From: an uncultured Bacilli bacterium
GTDB taxonomy: Bacteria; Bacillota_I; Bacilli_A; RF39; UBA660
Assembly: GCA_944355255.1 (NCBI GenBank)
Contig: CALVQD010000070.1
Coordinates: 1-33,236 of the forward strand
DNA length: 33,236 bases
Direction: 5' to 3'
Shown here: positions 7,561 to 16,094 of the stretch, one piece after another
How positions within the stretch are numbered: position 1 is the stretch's first letter
How the letters are laid out: every line of letters begins with the position of its first letter
Notes under the pieces: generated by a model
What the model was told of the DNA's origin: nothing
The model's input: the letters and a program-made list of their open reading frames with translations, nothing else
Databases searched by the model: none
Position numbers and translations under genes: made by a program

Positions 7561-7848
7561 TTTTAATATCCATTCTTCATATCCACCATTAATATGTATA
7601 AAATGATATCCCTGTCGTGATAATATTTGAATTGCTTTTAAACTCTTCATACCACGACTACAATATATGTAATATGTCTTTCCCTTATCTAAATATTTAT
7701 CGGGATATACAATTAGTTGTTCAAAAGGAATATTAATTGCTGTAGGAATATGATTACTATTATAACTTTCTATACTTCTTACATCAATCAAGGGTATTTG
7801 CCCTAAATGATTCTTTAATTCACTGATAGAAATACTTGAAATCATCAT
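7555..7848 (-). CDS. single-domain rhodanese-like sulfurtransferase
   Basis: This 97-residue protein is one complete rhodanese domain. It has the LIDVRSIESYNSNHIPTAIN N-terminal signature, the active-site loop YCSRGMKS with the catalytic Cys, and the C-terminal INGGYEEW motif. Such proteins carry persulfide sulfur on the active-site Cys in the cytoplasm (PspE/GlpE/YtwF-type). AAGGTGAT precedes two adjacent ATG codons (7848 and 7845), and the second has the better spacing. A TATAAT at 7867-7862 on the minus strand may give it its own promoter downstream of the VirD4-like gene. A link to the secretion locus is not evident. Confidence 0.9.
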   Translation of the reverse strand: MMISSISISELKNHLGQIPLIDVRSIESYNSNHIPTAINIPFEQLIVYPDKYLDKGKTYYIYCSRGMKSLKAIQILSRQGYHFIHINGGYEEWILKN

Positions 7849-7889
7849 ATCACCTTAATATATTATATGTGAAATGATTTTATTTGTTA

Positions 7890-10589
7890 CTATTCATCAT
7901 CGTCATCATCACTGAAGAAATCATCGAAGAATTCGTCTTCTGTAATTTCATGTTCTATTTCTTTTGTAGCTTGTTCAAATGAATGTTGTGTTTCATAATT
8001 TGATGATACAGAAGATTGTGAAGTAGTAGGAACAACTGGAGAAGATTCAGGGACATGATCCTCTATAATAGGAGTTGTTGGCAACTTACTCTGCTCTTCT
8101 TTTTTTCTAAGCGCTTCTTGTTCACGACGTATTCTTTCAGCTTGTTCTTTTTTAATACGTTCTTGTTCTTCTTGTTCTCTTTTTTGAATTGCCAATTTTT
8201 CCTCTTGTTCACGACGCATTCTTTCTTGTTCTTGTTTTATACGTTCCTGTTGTCTTTTTTCTTCTTCTTTCTTTTTACGCTGTTCTTCTTCGTGTCTTTT
8301 TTTCTCTTCTTCTTCTTTTTTACGTTGTGCTTCCTCGCGTTTTCTTTTTTCAGTCTCTTCCTTTTTCTTTCGTTCTTCGTTTTCTTTTCGAATCTTTTCT
8401 AGTTCTATTTCTTGCTGTTTCTTTAATTCTTGACGTTTCTTTTCTTCTTCCTCTTCTTTCTTGCGTTGCTCTTCTTCCAAACGTTTCAGTTTTTCTTGTT
8501 CTTTGCTCTGGCGTTCTTGTTCTTCTTTCTTTTTCTTTTCAATTGCTAAACGTTCTTGTTTTTCCTCTTCCTCTAAAGCCGCAATTTTCTCATCAATACG
8601 ACGTATCACATCTTGTAAATCCATTCCGGCCGGTTTATTTGGAGCAACTGGTGTGGTAGCTTTTGAAGGTGTTGAAGTAGAAGTACTAGGCATTGGTTTA
8701 TTAGGAGTATCATTCATTGGATTGGTTCCACCAAATATATTTGGACCCGCAAATGGATTTCCACCACCAAATGGACTAGACCCTCCAAACGGACTAGCGC
8801 CACCGAATGGACCTCCTCCAAATGGATTTGCATTAGCTCCCATTTGTTCCATCTTTTCTTTTCTAATTTCTTCTACTTTACCTTTTAAATCAAACATTTG
8901 AACTTCTTTCTTTTCACGATGTGGATAAGTTGCTTTTTCATATACTTTTCCCCATGCATTTTCATTTAACATTTCAAAGTTTGGTTTTAATCTTGTTTTA
9001 AAAGGCATCATACGAATTCTTAAAATAATCGCATGCCATTTTTCTAAACGCTGTAAATCACTAACAGTAACAAGTGGTGTTGATGCTGTTTTATCCTTTT
9101 CTTTTGATTTTTTCTCACCACACATTTTACTGATTTCTTCCAATGCATTTAATTCACTACTAATCAAATAAATAATATTACCACAGTTACCCTTAATCGT
9201 TTCTCCATTATCTTTTCCATATACTTGTGTTAACTGTGCAAAGTTTTGAATGATGAAGTTAAATCTCATACTTCTACTACGAGCTGCTGTAACCATAGTT
9301 GTTACATCTTTTAATGGAGGCATGTTTGCAAACTCATCCAAAATAAAATTTGTACGATAAGCAAGCTTTCCATTTGGAGATTCTTGTGCTACATCAATCA
9401 AAGTTTCATAACACTGCTTAATAAAAATAGTAACAAGTGAATGATATGTTTTCTTTTCATCTTGAATAACAATAAATACAGCTGTTTTCTTTCTTCCAAT
9501 ATCTTTCATATCAAAATCACTATGTGAAAGCATTTCAGACATATTCTCACGTGATGCGAATAACTTGATCTTTTGTTTAAATACAGATAAAATACTCGCT
9601 TTTGTATCAGATGGTGCCATCAGTGTACTAGAAGCATCTACGTATGCAGTACTTCTTGGATCTTTACTATTGAAATATTCTGTAATATATGTCTTACCAC
9701 CTGGCATACCTTTTATCTTTTCTTCTCCTAGGGTAGACATTAAACTAATACTATTTAAGTTAATTTCTTCTGGTTTTGCATCTTCAAAAAGAGCTAATGT
9801 AAGTCCCGCAAAATAATCAGCGGAAGTCTTTTCCCAGAAAGGATCCTGATTTTGAGCATTTTCATCATACAAAATATTAACTGCTAAATCATCTACTAAT
9901 TCAATGGCTTTATCTTGATTTCCATTACGATAATATTCATAAGGTAATGTTAGTGGATTCCATCCACTTCCCTCTTGTGGATTACGGAAATTTAAAAGTA
10001 CAACATTATACCCTTTTTCACGAAGCATATTTGCATTCTCTTCGTAAATTTCTCCCTTAGGGTCTGTAATAATCATACTCTCTCCGGCTTTTGCTAAAAT
10101 CTTTACTAGTGGATTAACAACAACTTGTGTTTTACCAGCACCAGTAGAACCAATAATTAAATTATGGTATTCAGAGTTATCGATCCACATTCCTTTTTTA
10201 TTGTTAATAATTGGAATACCACCATAAGGTATCTCATCATCACGAGGATTGACTTTCTTTAACTCCTTTTTCATTTCATCTTCAGTAGCCCATCTCGCAT
10301 AACCACCTTTTTCTTTTTTACCTACTTTGATTCCAATACCAGATTCACGCTCGAAAAAGTGGTCTTTTACACTTGTAATTGTAAAAATAAGTGCTAATGT
10401 ATAAAATACCATTGTAGGTGCAAAATACTCCTTAGAAAATGCTGGAAGTGGATTAAACCCACTTAGTTCATTCTCCCCTAAAAATGAAACAATATTACAA
10501 AGTGCAATTGCAACAAGATATAATAATACAATACAAAATATAATAAAAATTTTAATATCTTTTTTTTCTGCTCTAAATTTTAATTTCAT
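7890..10589 (-). CDS. VirD4/TraG-type coupling ATPase with long charged C-terminal helix
   Basis: This 899-residue T4SS coupling protein has two N-terminal membrane helices (about 14-35 and 57-75). Walker A GSTGAGKT (147-154) is followed by the IITDPKGE element and Walker B FILDEFANMPPL (about 413-424). Coupling proteins recruit substrates, protein or protein-DNA, and feed them into the channel at the membrane. After the ATPase core come a Gly/Pro/Phe-rich repeat segment (about 586-617, NPFGG/SPFGG type), a Pro/Thr linker and about 175 residues of alternating Glu, Lys, Arg and Gln (about 655-831). That stretch fits a coiled coil or single alpha helix. The last residues are an extreme Asp/Glu tail. 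Ordinary VirD4 proteins lack such a tail. It is the last T4SS gene and has a GGAGG site before ATG 10589. Confidence 0.92.
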   Translation of the reverse strand: MKLKFRAEKKDIKIFIIFCIVLLYLVAIALCNIVSFLGENELSGFNPLPAFSKEYFAPTMVFYTLALIFTITSVKDHFFERESGIGIKVGKKEKGGYARWATEDEMKKELKKVNPRDDEIPYGGIPIINNKKGMWIDNSEYHNLIIGSTGAGKTQVVVNPLVKILAKAGESMIITDPKGEIYEENANMLREKGYNVVLLNFRNPQEGSGWNPLTLPYEYYRNGNQDKAIELVDDLAVNILYDENAQNQDPFWEKTSADYFAGLTLALFEDAKPEEINLNSISLMSTLGEEKIKGMPGGKTYITEYFNSKDPRSTAYVDASSTLMAPSDTKASILSVFKQKIKLFASRENMSEMLSHSDFDMKDIGRKKTAVFIVIQDEKKTYHSLVTIFIKQCYETLIDVAQESPNGKLAYRTNFILDEFANMPPLKDVTTMVTAARSRSMRFNFIIQNFAQLTQVYGKDNGETIKGNCGNIIYLISSELNALEEISKMCGEKKSKEKDKTASTPLVTVSDLQRLEKWHAIILRIRMMPFKTRLKPNFEMLNENAWGKVYEKATYPHREKKEVQMFDLKGKVEEIRKEKMEQMGANANPFGGGPFGGASPFGGSSPFGGGNPFAGPNIFGGTNPMNDTPNKPMPSTSTSTPSKATTPVAPNKPAGMDLQDVIRRIDEKIAALEEEEKQERLAIEKKKKEEQERQSKEQEKLKRLEEEQRKKEEEEEKKRQELKKQQEIELEKIRKENEERKKKEETEKRKREEAQRKKEEEEKKRHEEEQRKKKEEEKRQQERIKQEQERMRREQEEKLAIQKREQEEQERIKKEQAERIRREQEALRKKEEQSKLPTTPIIEDHVPESSPVVPTTSQSSVSSNYETQHSFEQATKEIEHEITEDEFFDDFFSDDDDDE

Positions 10590-10643
10590 AAAAACCTCCG
10601 GTTCTTAATTATCATCATAATACTACTAATATCATAACATAAA

Positions 10644-10676
10644 AATGAAAAAATGAAACATATAATTGTTTCATTT
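10644..10676 (-). terminator. terminator between the surface protein and VirD4 genes
   Basis: A 10-bp perfect stem (10667-10676 with 10651-10660) with a 6-base loop is followed on the minus strand by TTTCATTTTT. It overlaps the stop codon of the preceding gene and suggests that virD4 is at least partly transcribed on its own. Confidence 0.7.
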
Positions 10677-11494
10677 TATGTTTCTGATGTAATCATTCGA
10701 TAATTTCCGTCTTCTTCTTTATATATCCTATATTTCTCGGTAGCAGCCGTACCATATTGAACATCTCTAACAATCAACTCTTTTGTTCCATCATCATCTA
10801 AATCCATAATTTGAGCAATTGTATAATAATGCATCAAATCAGAGTCATTTGTTGAGTTTGTATTTGAAATAATACGATATAATTCTCCATTCTTTTCATA
10901 ACACAAGAACGAAAATTGTTGGTTGTTATTTTCGCCTCCCATGCTATTAATGGCATAGACTACTTCCTCTATACTATCGCCATCTAAATCTACTTCAATC
11001 TCTTGAAGCATTGTTAATTCATCATCAGATGGCATTGTCATTCTATCATTACCCTCAATTAATTTACTTAATACAATTTTTATATTTTGATCTAACTCTT
11101 TAAATCCCGTAGGTACTACATCAATTTTTTTACCTGCCGCATAAGCAAATAAAGTTCCCGGATAATCTACAGAGTCATTTTGATCATCAAATAAATATAT
11201 CATAGTATTATAAGCCATTAAATTGTATTGCCCTAAATAAGTCCCATCGCTATAAGAATAAAACTTTCTAGTTCCAAAAATCTGATTCCAATCTACTGCC
11301 TCATCAAGCTTTCCATCACTATAAGAAAAGCGATGTTCTGCATCAAATACAAGATATATGGTTGGTGCTTCTTCTTGCTTATTGTCAACTGTCCCAAAAG
11401 CAAAAAAGCATAAAATGAAGTAAAGGATCGCAATTGCTAATACAATAAAATATTTCAATTGAAAGTGAAATTTTTTCTTTTCTTTTTTCATCAT
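10676..11494 (-). CDS. membrane-anchored surface protein with Asp-rich Ca-binding-like repeats
   Basis: This 272-residue protein has a basic N-terminus and one hydrophobic segment (about 13-34), placing the remaining 235 residues outside. The ectodomain carries two Asp-rich loops, EVDLDGDSIEEVVYA and IMDLDDDGTKELIVRD. These resemble the calcium-binding loops of FG-GAP/VCBS or dockerin-like folds, each followed by a beta strand. There is no Cys in the ectodomain apart from one in the FLCYEKNG strand. It lies 26 bases after the hydrolase gene with an AAAGGGG site. The position recalls the small accessory proteins beside VirB1/VirB8-like genes in Gram-positive T4SSs, but I see no clear VirB8 fold. 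Function unknown. Confidence 0.6.
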   Translation of the reverse strand: MMKKEKKKFHFQLKYFIVLAIAILYFILCFFAFGTVDNKQEEAPTIYLVFDAEHRFSYSDGKLDEAVDWNQIFGTRKFYSYSDGTYLGQYNLMAYNTMIYLFDDQNDSVDYPGTLFAYAAGKKIDVVPTGFKELDQNIKIVLSKLIEGNDRMTMPSDDELTMLQEIEVDLDGDSIEEVVYAINSMGGENNNQQFSFLCYEKNGELYRIISNTNSTNDSDLMHYYTIAQIMDLDDDGTKELIVRDVQYGTAATEKYRIYKEEDGNYRMITSET

Positions 11495-11520
11495 TCTACC
11501 CCTTTCTTACATTTTACGCC

Positions 11521-13413
11521 TTAATTTGGAAGTACTTTTGGATTTGCAAATGATACATCTCCATAAATAAGTCTTAGCTGTGTCAAAGTAAGAGTTTTCG
11601 TTTGCCAATCTGTTGTAGCATCATCAAAGGAATTCGTTTTTCCGTCTAAATTTCCTTCTTGAATTGTAATTTGATTTCCATCTACTCCTGTTACAACAAA
11701 CACATGGTTGTGAGCTCTATCAGAGGATCCAATAGCACCTACAACTGGTGTTTTTTCTAATACAAATTGATCTGGATGCGCATTTACCAACTGAGATGCA
11801 CACATATATCCATCCCCAGTGAATCCTGGTGAATAGCCATAAATTTCATAAAATCTTCCCCATGCAAACCAGGTACATTGTCCAAATAATTTATGAGCAG
11901 CATATGGATTGAGTGGGGATTTCCAAGCAGCTACATTTGTAAAGTCTGGATCTCCATGAATAGAACCATTACCACTATTACAGTTGGCAGAAATTTCTAC
12001 AGCATCAGGAAAAACCTTTCTTATAATCTCTGCTGCACTTTTCCCTTCATTCGCTAACTTTTGAAATTGATCTTGCGTCTTTTGATTATAGTCCGTATAT
12101 AATACATTGCCATCTTTATCAAGTGCTACTTGTCCAGCAGTTTCTGCAACTAAAGCTCGAATTCGGTTATTTTCTTCAAGCGCAGGTCTTGACCACGTTT
12201 TAGAAGCATCATATCCAGAATGAATTGTGGTTCCAGATTCTCCTCCCGCAACATCAGACCAACATCCTTCGTCAGGATTACAATATGCTTGATCATTTGT
12301 ACAAGCTCTAAGAGGGATCACATAAGAACCATTTTCTTCTTCTCCTTTACCAACTTCTCCCATTATTTTTCCTCTCATTAATGTAAAGGAACGAGCAACA
12401 ATTGCCTGAGCTTTCACTGCTTCATCAGGAGCTCCTCCATTTTCTTGATAAGTAACTCCCAATATATACTTTTCAAGATCAACTAATTCTTCATCTTCAA
12501 GTGGAATTAATCCCGAAGAAACATCACATTCTAATAAACGTACTTTTACATTAGAGGCCACTAAAGAAGTTCCTTCACTTGTTACAATATTAAATCTACA
12601 AGTACCACCACCAGTATCTGCCTCTGTAAAATCATTAAGAGCAGCTTCATACATATTACGATTAAAATAAATCTGATCAATTAAATCATTAAACATAGTT
12701 TCCTTTGATTCTTCATCACTCGGAATCGTTGTTCCCATTGCCCTTAATTTATCTTCAATAAAATTATCATAAAGCCATTTCCGATATTCTTCTTCTGACT
12801 TAACACTATTTCCTTCAACCATTCCTTCCATTAGTGTGATTGCTTCATTTCGCAAATCATTATAACTTTGTTCTGTTTGTTCATCTCCACAATCATACTC
12901 AATCTCTGGAATTTCATCTGACGATTGTTCCTCACTTGTATCTGGTTCTACAATTGTACATTCACTATTGGTCTGCATCATTGTAGAGTTTCCAATAAAA
13001 ACTGCTGATAAAACTAATGGTGCATCGACATCTATATTTTTAGATAGATAATATTCATAGCGATCTCCTACAACACGATAAAAAACTTCTTCTCCAGTTC
13101 CCCAATACCCTGTTGCAAAAAAGTTACCCAATGATTCAAAAAAAGCTCCTGCAGATTCTCCGGCATCCTCCAAAGTTTTTTGAATTCCATTCATTGCATT
13201 ATCAATTGCTGCAAGTGGTAGAATAACAAGACAAGCGGCGGCAATCATAAGAAATAAAAAACCGCCACCACCTGAAAAAATGGGTAATAATAATTTGATC
13301 TTTAAAAAGCCTTTACTAGTATTTGTACTTTGTTCTTCACCACTATTTTCATTTTCAGTAGCAGCTCCGTCACTCGACTGCTTTTTATTGAAAAAATTCA
13401 ACAAATTATTCAT
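11521..13413 (-). CDS. cell-wall hydrolase with SpoIID-like and CHAP domains
   Basis: This 630-residue protein has one membrane helix (about 50-72) after a short cytoplasmic Ser/Asn/Glu-rich tail, with the rest outside. A charged spacer (about 85-285) leads to a SpoIID/LytB-like domain (about 300-470). That domain has the LEKYILGVTYQENGG motif (Glu324 fits the catalytic Glu of SpoIID transglycosylases) and the DEAVKAQAIVARSFTLMRG motif. A C-terminal CHAP amidase/endopeptidase domain follows, with Cys513 (GQCTWFAWGR) and His568/His570 (AHNHVFVV). Two wall-cutting activities in one anchored protein fit a VirB1-like opener of peptidoglycan for the T4SS channel. It lies 34 bases after virB4, as wall hydrolases do in many Gram-positive conjugation operons. 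Confidence 0.88.
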   Translation of the reverse strand: MNNLLNFFNKKQSSDGAATENENSGEEQSTNTSKGFLKIKLLLPIFSGGGGFLFLMIAAACLVILPLAAIDNAMNGIQKTLEDAGESAGAFFESLGNFFATGYWGTGEEVFYRVVGDRYEYYLSKNIDVDAPLVLSAVFIGNSTMMQTNSECTIVEPDTSEEQSSDEIPEIEYDCGDEQTEQSYNDLRNEAITLMEGMVEGNSVKSEEEYRKWLYDNFIEDKLRAMGTTIPSDEESKETMFNDLIDQIYFNRNMYEAALNDFTEADTGGGTCRFNIVTSEGTSLVASNVKVRLLECDVSSGLIPLEDEELVDLEKYILGVTYQENGGAPDEAVKAQAIVARSFTLMRGKIMGEVGKGEEENGSYVIPLRACTNDQAYCNPDEGCWSDVAGGESGTTIHSGYDASKTWSRPALEENNRIRALVAETAGQVALDKDGNVLYTDYNQKTQDQFQKLANEGKSAAEIIRKVFPDAVEISANCNSGNGSIHGDPDFTNVAAWKSPLNPYAAHKLFGQCTWFAWGRFYEIYGYSPGFTGDGYMCASQLVNAHPDQFVLEKTPVVGAIGSSDRAHNHVFVVTGVDGNQITIQEGNLDGKTNSFDDATTDWQTKTLTLTQLRLIYGDVSFANPKVLPN

Positions 13414-13447
13414 GAAGGCTCACCTCGATCCTGCTAAAAAATAATAA

Positions 13448-15232
13448 TTATAGACCCCCTCCTGAACCAAATGAGTCTAATTCCTGTTCGGAAGCAATCA
13501 CATTGATACGCATTCTTCTACTACCACATACAAATAATGCTTCTCCTTGATTATATCTTTTAATACTTTCCATCTCACTATCATTTAAATCAATTAATTT
13601 CGATAAATCTTCTACAGCTTGTTTCTTTAATCCCATAACCAAATAATAAGAAGCATTGTCAAAGATTGCTTTTCCATGTACAACAACACGTGGGTCACTA
13701 AAATCACTTGGTTGTTGTGTAATAATGATGGTTCCAGTATTGTATTTACGAGCACGACGTTGAATTTGAGCTAAAAACTCTGCTCCCATTTCATTGTTTC
13801 CACTTAATAATACGTGTGCTTCATCTACACAAAGAACCGTATTTACACTTTTGTCTAAGGTCATTCCCCATGCATATTTTAATATGTTAAAGAATAACGC
13901 ATTACGAATATTTGTATCTGTATTCATTAATTCACGAATATTAAAAACTACAAAATCGCTTTTTGGTTGAATCGTTGTATGACCAGTAAAATAGAAACGT
14001 AATTCACGAACAATTGGTCGAATTTTCATTTCAAGATATTCTGTAATATCTCGCTCACGCGTCTTTTCTGGCATAGCCTCCAATCTCTGACGAATTGTTA
14101 AATAAACTTCTTTAAATGTTGGATAATCTTTAGATGAAAATTTTGTAAAATCAGAATTAAAATCAATTCCAAAACGACGATAAGTCTCTTGTACAATTTC
14201 ACTAAATAAGTTTAATACATCTCCTGGAATTTCAGGATCATAATATCTTAAAAATGCTTTTAATGAAAGTAAAGTACTTGTAAGAACAGAATGACTTGCT
14301 CCTGCTTGTAATTCTTCTTCATCTGCATCTAATATAATTTCTAGAGGGTTAATCATACCAAACTCTCCACCACGTCCAAGATCAATAAAATCTCCATTGT
14401 AAAGACGTGCCATTTCTTCTAATTCTCCCTCTGGATCAATTGCAATCACTTTATAATTATTTCTAAAATGACTTCTCAACATAATCTTAGCAGCCGTAGA
14501 TTTACCACTACCAGACGTACCAAGAATAATCAAATTCGCATTATTACGATTATGTTCTTTTTGAAGTTGATATAAAAATTGATTGAATAAAATAACTCCT
14601 CCAGAAAAATCAACACCTAATAGTGTAGATAGTCCTGGATCTTTGATACTATCGAAAATAAAAGGGTACATTGCAGCAATCGTTGGAGAAGGGATTGGTG
14701 TTCCAATTCTCTCTTCAATATCCTGATCTGGAAAAATTGGCAAAATAGATTTTAACACTTTTTCCTGTTCAAAACGAAGCGGAATTGCTCTCATCTGCAT
14801 AGCTTCTAAATAATTTTTCAACTGCATTTTTTTATTCGTTAATTCTTCTTCACTATCTGCTGTAATCATAACATGTAATTGAAAATCAAATATTTTTGCC
14901 TGTGTTGCCGCAATCATTTGAATAAATGCTTCTAATGATTCATAATCTTGACGAATTCTTTCTTGAATCGTCTTATCTGGTTCCTGTTGATATCTTTCTT
15001 TTAAATCAGCAATTTCCTTATTTAACATCTTAGAAACTTCGCTGTATGCAAATGGGATATGCTTAATTACCATTTTGATACCTGACATACTTGTTAGATC
15101 AGATAGAAACCCAGGATTAATATATTTTGGATAAGAGATGACTGTTAAAATTGTTGCATATTTATCACTGATAATAAAATCAGATGGTCTAAATTCTAAC
15201 CCTTTTGGTGCTATTTGTGCTTTAATATCCAC
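13448..15232 (-). CDS. VirB4/TrbE-type secretion ATPase
   Basis: This 594-residue protein has the VirB4 N-terminal domain (about 1-195), starting with IAPKGLEFRPSDFIISDKYA. The RecA-like ATPase follows: Walker A GTSGSGKS (about 236-243), IAIDPEGELEEMA, Walker B VLCVDEAHVLLSG (about 463-475) and the ITQQPSDF motif. VirB4 is the conserved ATPase at the T4SS base that powers pilin handling and channel assembly. The protein is shorter than the roughly 800-residue VirB4s of many conjugative plasmids because a TraC-like N-terminal part is a separate upstream gene. GTG at 15232 follows GGTGAT and overlaps that gene by 11 bases. The C-terminus is Gly-rich. Confidence 0.95.
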   Translation of the reverse strand: MDIKAQIAPKGLEFRPSDFIISDKYATILTVISYPKYINPGFLSDLTSMSGIKMVIKHIPFAYSEVSKMLNKEIADLKERYQQEPDKTIQERIRQDYESLEAFIQMIAATQAKIFDFQLHVMITADSEEELTNKKMQLKNYLEAMQMRAIPLRFEQEKVLKSILPIFPDQDIEERIGTPIPSPTIAAMYPFIFDSIKDPGLSTLLGVDFSGGVILFNQFLYQLQKEHNRNNANLIILGTSGSGKSTAAKIMLRSHFRNNYKVIAIDPEGELEEMARLYNGDFIDLGRGGEFGMINPLEIILDADEEELQAGASHSVLTSTLLSLKAFLRYYDPEIPGDVLNLFSEIVQETYRRFGIDFNSDFTKFSSKDYPTFKEVYLTIRQRLEAMPEKTRERDITEYLEMKIRPIVRELRFYFTGHTTIQPKSDFVVFNIRELMNTDTNIRNALFFNILKYAWGMTLDKSVNTVLCVDEAHVLLSGNNEMGAEFLAQIQRRARKYNTGTIIITQQPSDFSDPRVVVHGKAIFDNASYYLVMGLKKQAVEDLSKLIDLNDSEMESIKRYNQGEALFVCGSRRMRINVIASEQELDSFGSGGGL

Positions 15233-15773
15233 TTGTCATCACCGTCCCAAACGTAGTGGTTTGTCCACCATTTAAAAAGTTATCCAAAATAATTCTCAAA
15301 TCATCATTTGTAGTTTGATGGCATGTTAACTGAGCATTTGCAAATTGTGTAATTAAATTACGAATACGCTTCTGCATTTTATCTTCATCTCTTGTTTTAA
15401 ACAATAAATAGTATTCTGTATCAACAATGTTATTATTTACAAAAAAGTTTCCCTTATTAATATCTTCTACAATTAATTTACGACGAATTGGATCATTTGT
15501 ACTATTGTATAAAAGTTGTAGTTGTGACAAGTAAACACTAATATCTACTGGTCTATCTGCAGCAATCACCCAAAATTCATAATCAATGGTGTTATACACA
15601 TTCTTTAAATTAGTAATCATTGCATTTTGCATTTCATAATCTAAAATAAAGATATTTCTAGGCATAATTTTTACTCCAGTTACTTTTTCATTATTATCGA
15701 GAATAATAGTACCATTCTTAATATCTTTCACTGGTACAAACTGTGTTGTATATTTATCTTTTATTTGTGCCAC
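15222..15773 (-). CDS. TraC/VirB4 N-terminal-like protein
   Basis: This 183-residue soluble protein has no signal or membrane segment. It begins with TTQFVPVKDIKNGTIILDN and contains MPRNIFILDYEMQNAMI and WVIAADRPVDISVYLSQL. This is the beta-rich layout of the extra N-terminal region of TraC/VirB4-type ATPases. It ends 11 bases inside virB4 in another frame. Either an ancestral long VirB4 is encoded as two proteins, or this is a dedicated VirB4 partner. Similar small TraC-like genes between PrgI and VirB4 genes occur in other Gram-positive-type T4SSs. GTG at 15773 overlaps the PrgI gene by 20 bases, so translation is likely coupled at both ends. Confidence 0.7.
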   Translation of the reverse strand: MAQIKDKYTTQFVPVKDIKNGTIILDNNEKVTGVKIMPRNIFILDYEMQNAMITNLKNVYNTIDYEFWVIAADRPVDISVYLSQLQLLYNSTNDPIRRKLIVEDINKGNFFVNNNIVDTEYYLLFKTRDEDKMQKRIRNLITQFANAQLTCHQTTNDDLRIILDNFLNGGQTTTFGTVMTSGY

Positions 15774-16071
15774 GTCTCATACACCAACCTTCCCATTCAA
15801 ATTGTCTTCTTTCTCTATAAAAATTAATCAGTTCCTGTAAGAATGTTAAAACATTATGATAATTTGGAACAGGCATTACCATGAATCCGGTAATAAGTCC
15901 TGGCGCCAATACCAATATTGTCACTAATGTGCTATCTAGCGGTATAAACATTAGAAAGATCAACGTTAAACCTACTCCACATCCAAACATTGCCAAATCA
16001 AACCAAGTAAACAGTCCAAATAATAATCTAGACTTTTTAGAATTGGCAGGAATTAAATAATTTCCATTCAT
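15754..16071 (-). CDS. PrgI-family T4SS membrane protein (VirB3-like)
   Basis: This 105-residue protein has two adjacent membrane helices (about 18-40 and 44-66) joined by a short turn. The typical PrgI tail follows: MVMPVPNYHNVLTFLQELINFYRERR, then aromatic and basic residues. PrgI proteins sit immediately before VirB4 in Gram-positive T4SSs and are thought to be VirB3 counterparts that tether the ATPase. AAGGGTGTG precedes the ATG at 16071. It lies 23 bases after the VirB6-like gene, giving the canonical order VirB6, PrgI, VirB4. Confidence 0.85.
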   Translation of the reverse strand: MNGNYLIPANSKKSRLLFGLFTWFDLAMFGCGVGLTLIFLMFIPLDSTLVTILVLAPGLITGFMVMPVPNYHNVLTFLQELINFYRERRQFEWEGWCMRRGTNKR

Positions 16072-16094
16072 TTTGTATCACACCCTTTTCTTCT

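Noticed and set aside
8085-8630. DNA tandem repeat or satellite in the VirD4 tail
   Set aside because: The repetition is of charged-residue codons with variable units, explained by a coiled coil or single alpha helix; no fixed repeat length is seen.
8055-8901. Plus-strand open frames rich in Phe, Leu and Ser opposite the VirD4 tail
   Set aside because: They are the complement of the Glu/Lys-rich coiled-coil codons and the Gly-rich segment; no start signals and no domain.
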